The translations under genes and the position numbers were made by a program. Below the pieces are notes generated by a model. It worked only from the letters and a program-made list of their open reading frames with translations. It ran no database searches and was not told where the DNA came from. From Onchidella celtica (taxonomy: Eukaryota > Mollusca > Gastropoda > Systellommatophora > Onchidiidae), in assembly GCA_963931925.1 (NCBI GenBank), contig OZ007570.1, positions 60,349,066 through 60,413,065 of the forward strand: a stretch of 64,000 nucleotides of DNA, written 5' to 3'. This document shows, in pieces, positions 61,101 to 64,000 of this stretch (position 1 is the stretch's first letter; every line of letters begins with the position of its first letter).

Positions 61101-62675
61101 GGTAGGTAGGTAGGTAGGTAGGTAGGTAGGTAGGTAGGTAGGTAGGTAGGTAGGTAGGTAGGTAGGTAGGTAGGTAGGTAGGTAGGTAGGTAGGTAGGTA
61201 GGTAGGTAGGTAGGTAGGTAGGTAGGTAGGTAGGTAGGTAGGTAGGTAGGTAGGTAGGTAGGTAGGTAGGTAGGTAGGTAGGTAGGTAGGTAGGTAGGTA
61301 GGTAGGTAGGTAGGTAGGTAGGTAGGTAGGTAGGTAGGTAGGTAGGTAGGTAGGTAGGTAGGTAGGTAGGTAGGTAGGTAGGTAGGTAGGTAGGTAGGTA
61401 GGTAGGTAGGTAGGTAGGTAGGTAGGTAGGTAGGTAGGTAGGTAGGTAGGTAGGTAGGTAGGTAGGTAGGTAGGTAGGTAGGTAGGTAGGTAGGTAGGTA
61501 GGTAGGTAGGTAGGTAGGTAGGTAGGTAGGTAGGTAGGTAGGTAGGTAGGTAGGTAGGTAGGTAGGTAGGTAGGTAGGTAGGTAGGTAGGTAGGTAGGTA
61601 GGTAGGTAGGTAGGTAGGTAGGTAGGTAGGTAGGTAGGTAGGTAGGTAGGTAGGTAGGTAGGTAGGTAGGTAGGTAGGTAGGTAGGTAGGTAGGTAGGTA
61701 GGTAGGTAGGTAGGTAGGTAGGTAGGTAGGTAGGTAGGTAGGTAGGTAGGTAGGTAGGTAGGTAGGTAGGTAGGTAGGTAGGTAGGTAGGTAGGTAGGTA
61801 GGTAGGTAGGTAGGTAGGTAGGTAGGTAGGTAGGTAGGTAGGTAGGTAGGTAGGTAGGTAGGTAGGTAGGTAGGTAGGTAGGTAGGTAGGTAGGTAGGTA
61901 GGTAGGTAGGTAGGTAGGTAGGTAGGTAGGTAGGTAGGTAGGTAGGTAGGTAGGTAGGTAGGTAGGTAGGTAGGTAGGTAGGTAGGTAGGTAGGTAGGTA
62001 GGTAGGTAGGTAGGTAGGTAGGTAGGTAGGTAGGTAGGTAGGTAGGTAGGTAGGTAGGTAGGTAGGTAGGTAGGTAGGTAGGTAGGTAGGTAGGTAGGTA
62101 GGTAGGTAGGTAGGTAGGTAGGTAGGTAGGTAGGTAGGTAGGTAGGTAGGTAGGTAGGTAGGTAGGTAGGTAGGTAGGTAGGTAGGTAGGTAGGTAGGTA
62201 GGTAGGTAGGTAGGTAGGTAGGTAGGTAGGTAGGTAGGTAGGTAGGTAGGTAGGTAGGTAGGTAGGTAGGTAGGTAGGTAGGTAGGTAGGTAGGTAGGTA
62301 GGTAGGTAGGTAGGTAGGTAGGTAGGTAGGTAGGTAGGTAGGTAGGTAGGTAGGTAGGTAGGTAGGTAGGTAGGTAGGTAGGTAGGTAGGTAGGTAGGTA
62401 GGTAGGTAGGTAGGTAGGTAGGTAGGTAGGTAGGTAGGTAGGTAGGTAGGTAGGTAGGTAGGTAGGTAGGTAGGTAGGTAGGTAGGTAGGTAGGTAGGTA
62501 GGTAGGTAGGTAGGTAGGTAGGTAGGTAGGTAGGTAGGTAGGTAGGTAGGTAGGTAGGTAGGTAGGTAGGTAGGTAGGTAGGTAGGTAGGTAGGTAGGTA
62601 GGTAGGTAGGTAGGTAGGTAGGTAGGTAGGTAGGTAGGTAGGTAGGTAGACAGACAGACAGATAGATAGACAGAC

Positions 62676-62706
<31 letters not shown>
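58068..62706 (+). repeat. GATA - (GGTA)1126 - GACA/GATA tetranucleotide array
   Basis: GATA units (58068-58144) pass into 4504 bases of uninterrupted GGTA (58145-62648), then GACA and GATA units to 62706. A four-base unit without stops gives open frames in all three minus frames (poly YLPT), which are artefacts. The unit 1 counterpart has only GATA. Perfect uniformity may reflect recent expansion or consensus smoothing during assembly. Confidence 0.96.
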
Positions 62707-63251
62707 ACGCACAAATGCTTAATGTACGCAAATAAAACAGTCTAAAATAATTTGAAGGAGATGTTAATCAAATCGTGAATGAAAAGATGGGAAAATAGTT
62801 CATACAGACATAAGAACGGTGGGGTTCCTTGCTAATAGCCCTCTGCCCTAAAAATTATAAAACTGTAATGCATTGTAATTTTTTTTTTTTAAATGTCCTT
62901 ATCATTATTCTCAATTCTGGACAATGCACAAGTTAAAAGTTCCGAGTCAGAGCCAAACAATAAATTCTTCATAGCAAAAAGAAAACAAGTTGCCATATTT
63001 ATTATCTCTAAGGTCCAAATCGTCAGACAGCATGAAGAAAAACAGTGAATTTCCAGTAGAACACTTCTGCATGCCATAAAGATCTGGCTGTCCTGGAGAT
63101 CACACCAGATTTCGTTGCAACCACTTGCTTGATCATGAGAGGATCTGATGGTTCCACCGTCCGTCGTCAGTTCTGTAACATAGGAGAGATCATTAGGACC
63201 ATTAATATGAGATACTTCCAAGTTCTTAATTATTTACACATTAATTACCGA
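62707..63251. other. Unit 2 flank, possible exon relic near 63180
   Basis: It matches 18690-18980. On the minus strand a ttacag acceptor (around 63182) is followed by ELTTDGGTIRSSHDQASG; unit 1 has ELTMKGGDTRSSYGQASG at about 18928. No donor fits convincingly. Confidence 0.3.
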
Positions 63252-63547
63252 TGGTGGCGTAGCGTGGGTTGCCAGCGCCAGGGCGAGGTTATCTAGATAA
63301 GGACCACAGGTCTGGAGGACAATATGGCTGTAATTATTGAGCAAAATTCTGTAAAATATTACGTGGCAACGTTTATATGCTCAGTCATGATGAAAAACTG
63401 CAGACTGTTCGAGCACTGGGAGATTTTCTCTGTAAGAGCTAGGGCGCGCTATTTTCTATTTATCATTACTACCGTATTGTGTTTTTCATTGAAATGTTCC
63501 GCCCCAAAGAATTTGCGCCCGGGGCAACTGTCCCTGCCCCTCCACTG
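63252..63547. mobile_element. Non-autonomous hAT-like element, unit 2
   Basis: Counterpart of 18984-19307 with the same flanking attacc words; its right end has lost part of the inverted repeat (only ccactg remains). Confidence 0.55.
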
Positions 63548-64000
63548 ATTACCACAGACTCTTTGACAATATTATCCAACGATTTGTGTAAGATCCCGCA
63601 TTACAAGTTAAAGACCTGAAGGGAAAAATAATCATACTCACAAAATTGTGAAACTGGGAAAATCAATTTTTAAAATCAGAAAGTCCACTGCTTGCCTGAA
63701 GTAAGTAAAACTGTGATTTCTCAGATTTTTGTGTGATTGCAGCTCTTTTTTTTCATGCTTTAGTTCCGTAGAGACAAGGTTGGTGGACCAGTATTAGGAG
63801 GTCAAAGGCCAAAATCACTTTTTGTGATTATGGTTGTTTTCCTATCCTGTGGGCTTCATTGTTCAAGTTCTTTTTAAACTGTGTCTTTCGTCTCGAAAGG
63901 TTTTTTATTTTTTTTAATATATATATTATATATCATTATTTTTAGATATTAACTCTGATTTTGACTGAAATTTATTGTCACTGTTGTTCTTTTGGAGTCA

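Noticed and set aside
57797-62731. Three open frames of about 1550-1640 codons
   Set aside because: They are translations of the GGTA array (poly YLPT); a stop-free four-base unit opens all three frames.

Overview
The window is animal nuclear DNA. It has GT-AG introns, several clades of non-LTR retrotransposons, cut-and-paste transposons, a tRNA-derived SINE, long microsatellites and a short interstitial TTAGGG array. An expanded BIR family next to a FAM111-like protease suggests a lophotrochozoan, most likely a gastropod mollusc. That assignment is inference; no marker gene fixes the species.

The organising feature is a tandem segmental duplication. Unit 1 (about 0.26-24.3 kb) and unit 2 (about 24.4-64 kb, running off the right edge) each hold one minus-strand gene followed, on its upstream side, by a long non-coding flank. 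I assembled both genes by hand from splice sites. Gene B (coding exons 9845 down to 264) gives ten coding exons with one open frame of 775 codons, and every internal junction is phase 1. Its product is a BIR zinc domain, a linker built from small symmetric exons carrying a GGARPK-type motif, and a chymotrypsin-fold protease domain resembling FAM111 whose nucleophile position is cysteine (GSCG) instead of serine. Gene A (coding exons 36922 down to about 24362) is its paralog. Each copy is damaged differently: gene B has Leu where the catalytic His should be, while gene A keeps His, Asp and Cys but has a one-base frameshift in the protease exon and a cassette exon with a lost splice acceptor. 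Both genes have a non-coding first exon. The 5' UTR intron is 0.7 kb in gene B and 9.4 kb in gene A, where it has filled with transposons.

Mobile elements explain most of the length difference between the units. Unit 1 carries an RTE-type LINE remnant, an AG/minisatellite block with a 200-base assembly gap, and a foldback MITE. Unit 2 carries a THAP-domain element inside gene A, a 3.1-kb transposon with 28-bp TIRs and many internal copies of its terminal motif, a nested PIF/Harbinger plus Tc1/mariner-like cluster, two back-to-back Harbinger elements that both carry the same retrotransposon tail, and a 4.5-kb pure GGTA array. No protein-coding gene was found outside the two paralogs and the mobile elements; no CRISPR, rRNA or functional tRNA gene was seen.

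The candidate new system is the gene itself: a BIR domain joined through repeated AT-hook-like cassettes to a FAM111-like protease with a cysteine nucleophile, in a tandem array that is duplicating and decaying as immune and conflict genes often do. Its function is not shown by the sequence.
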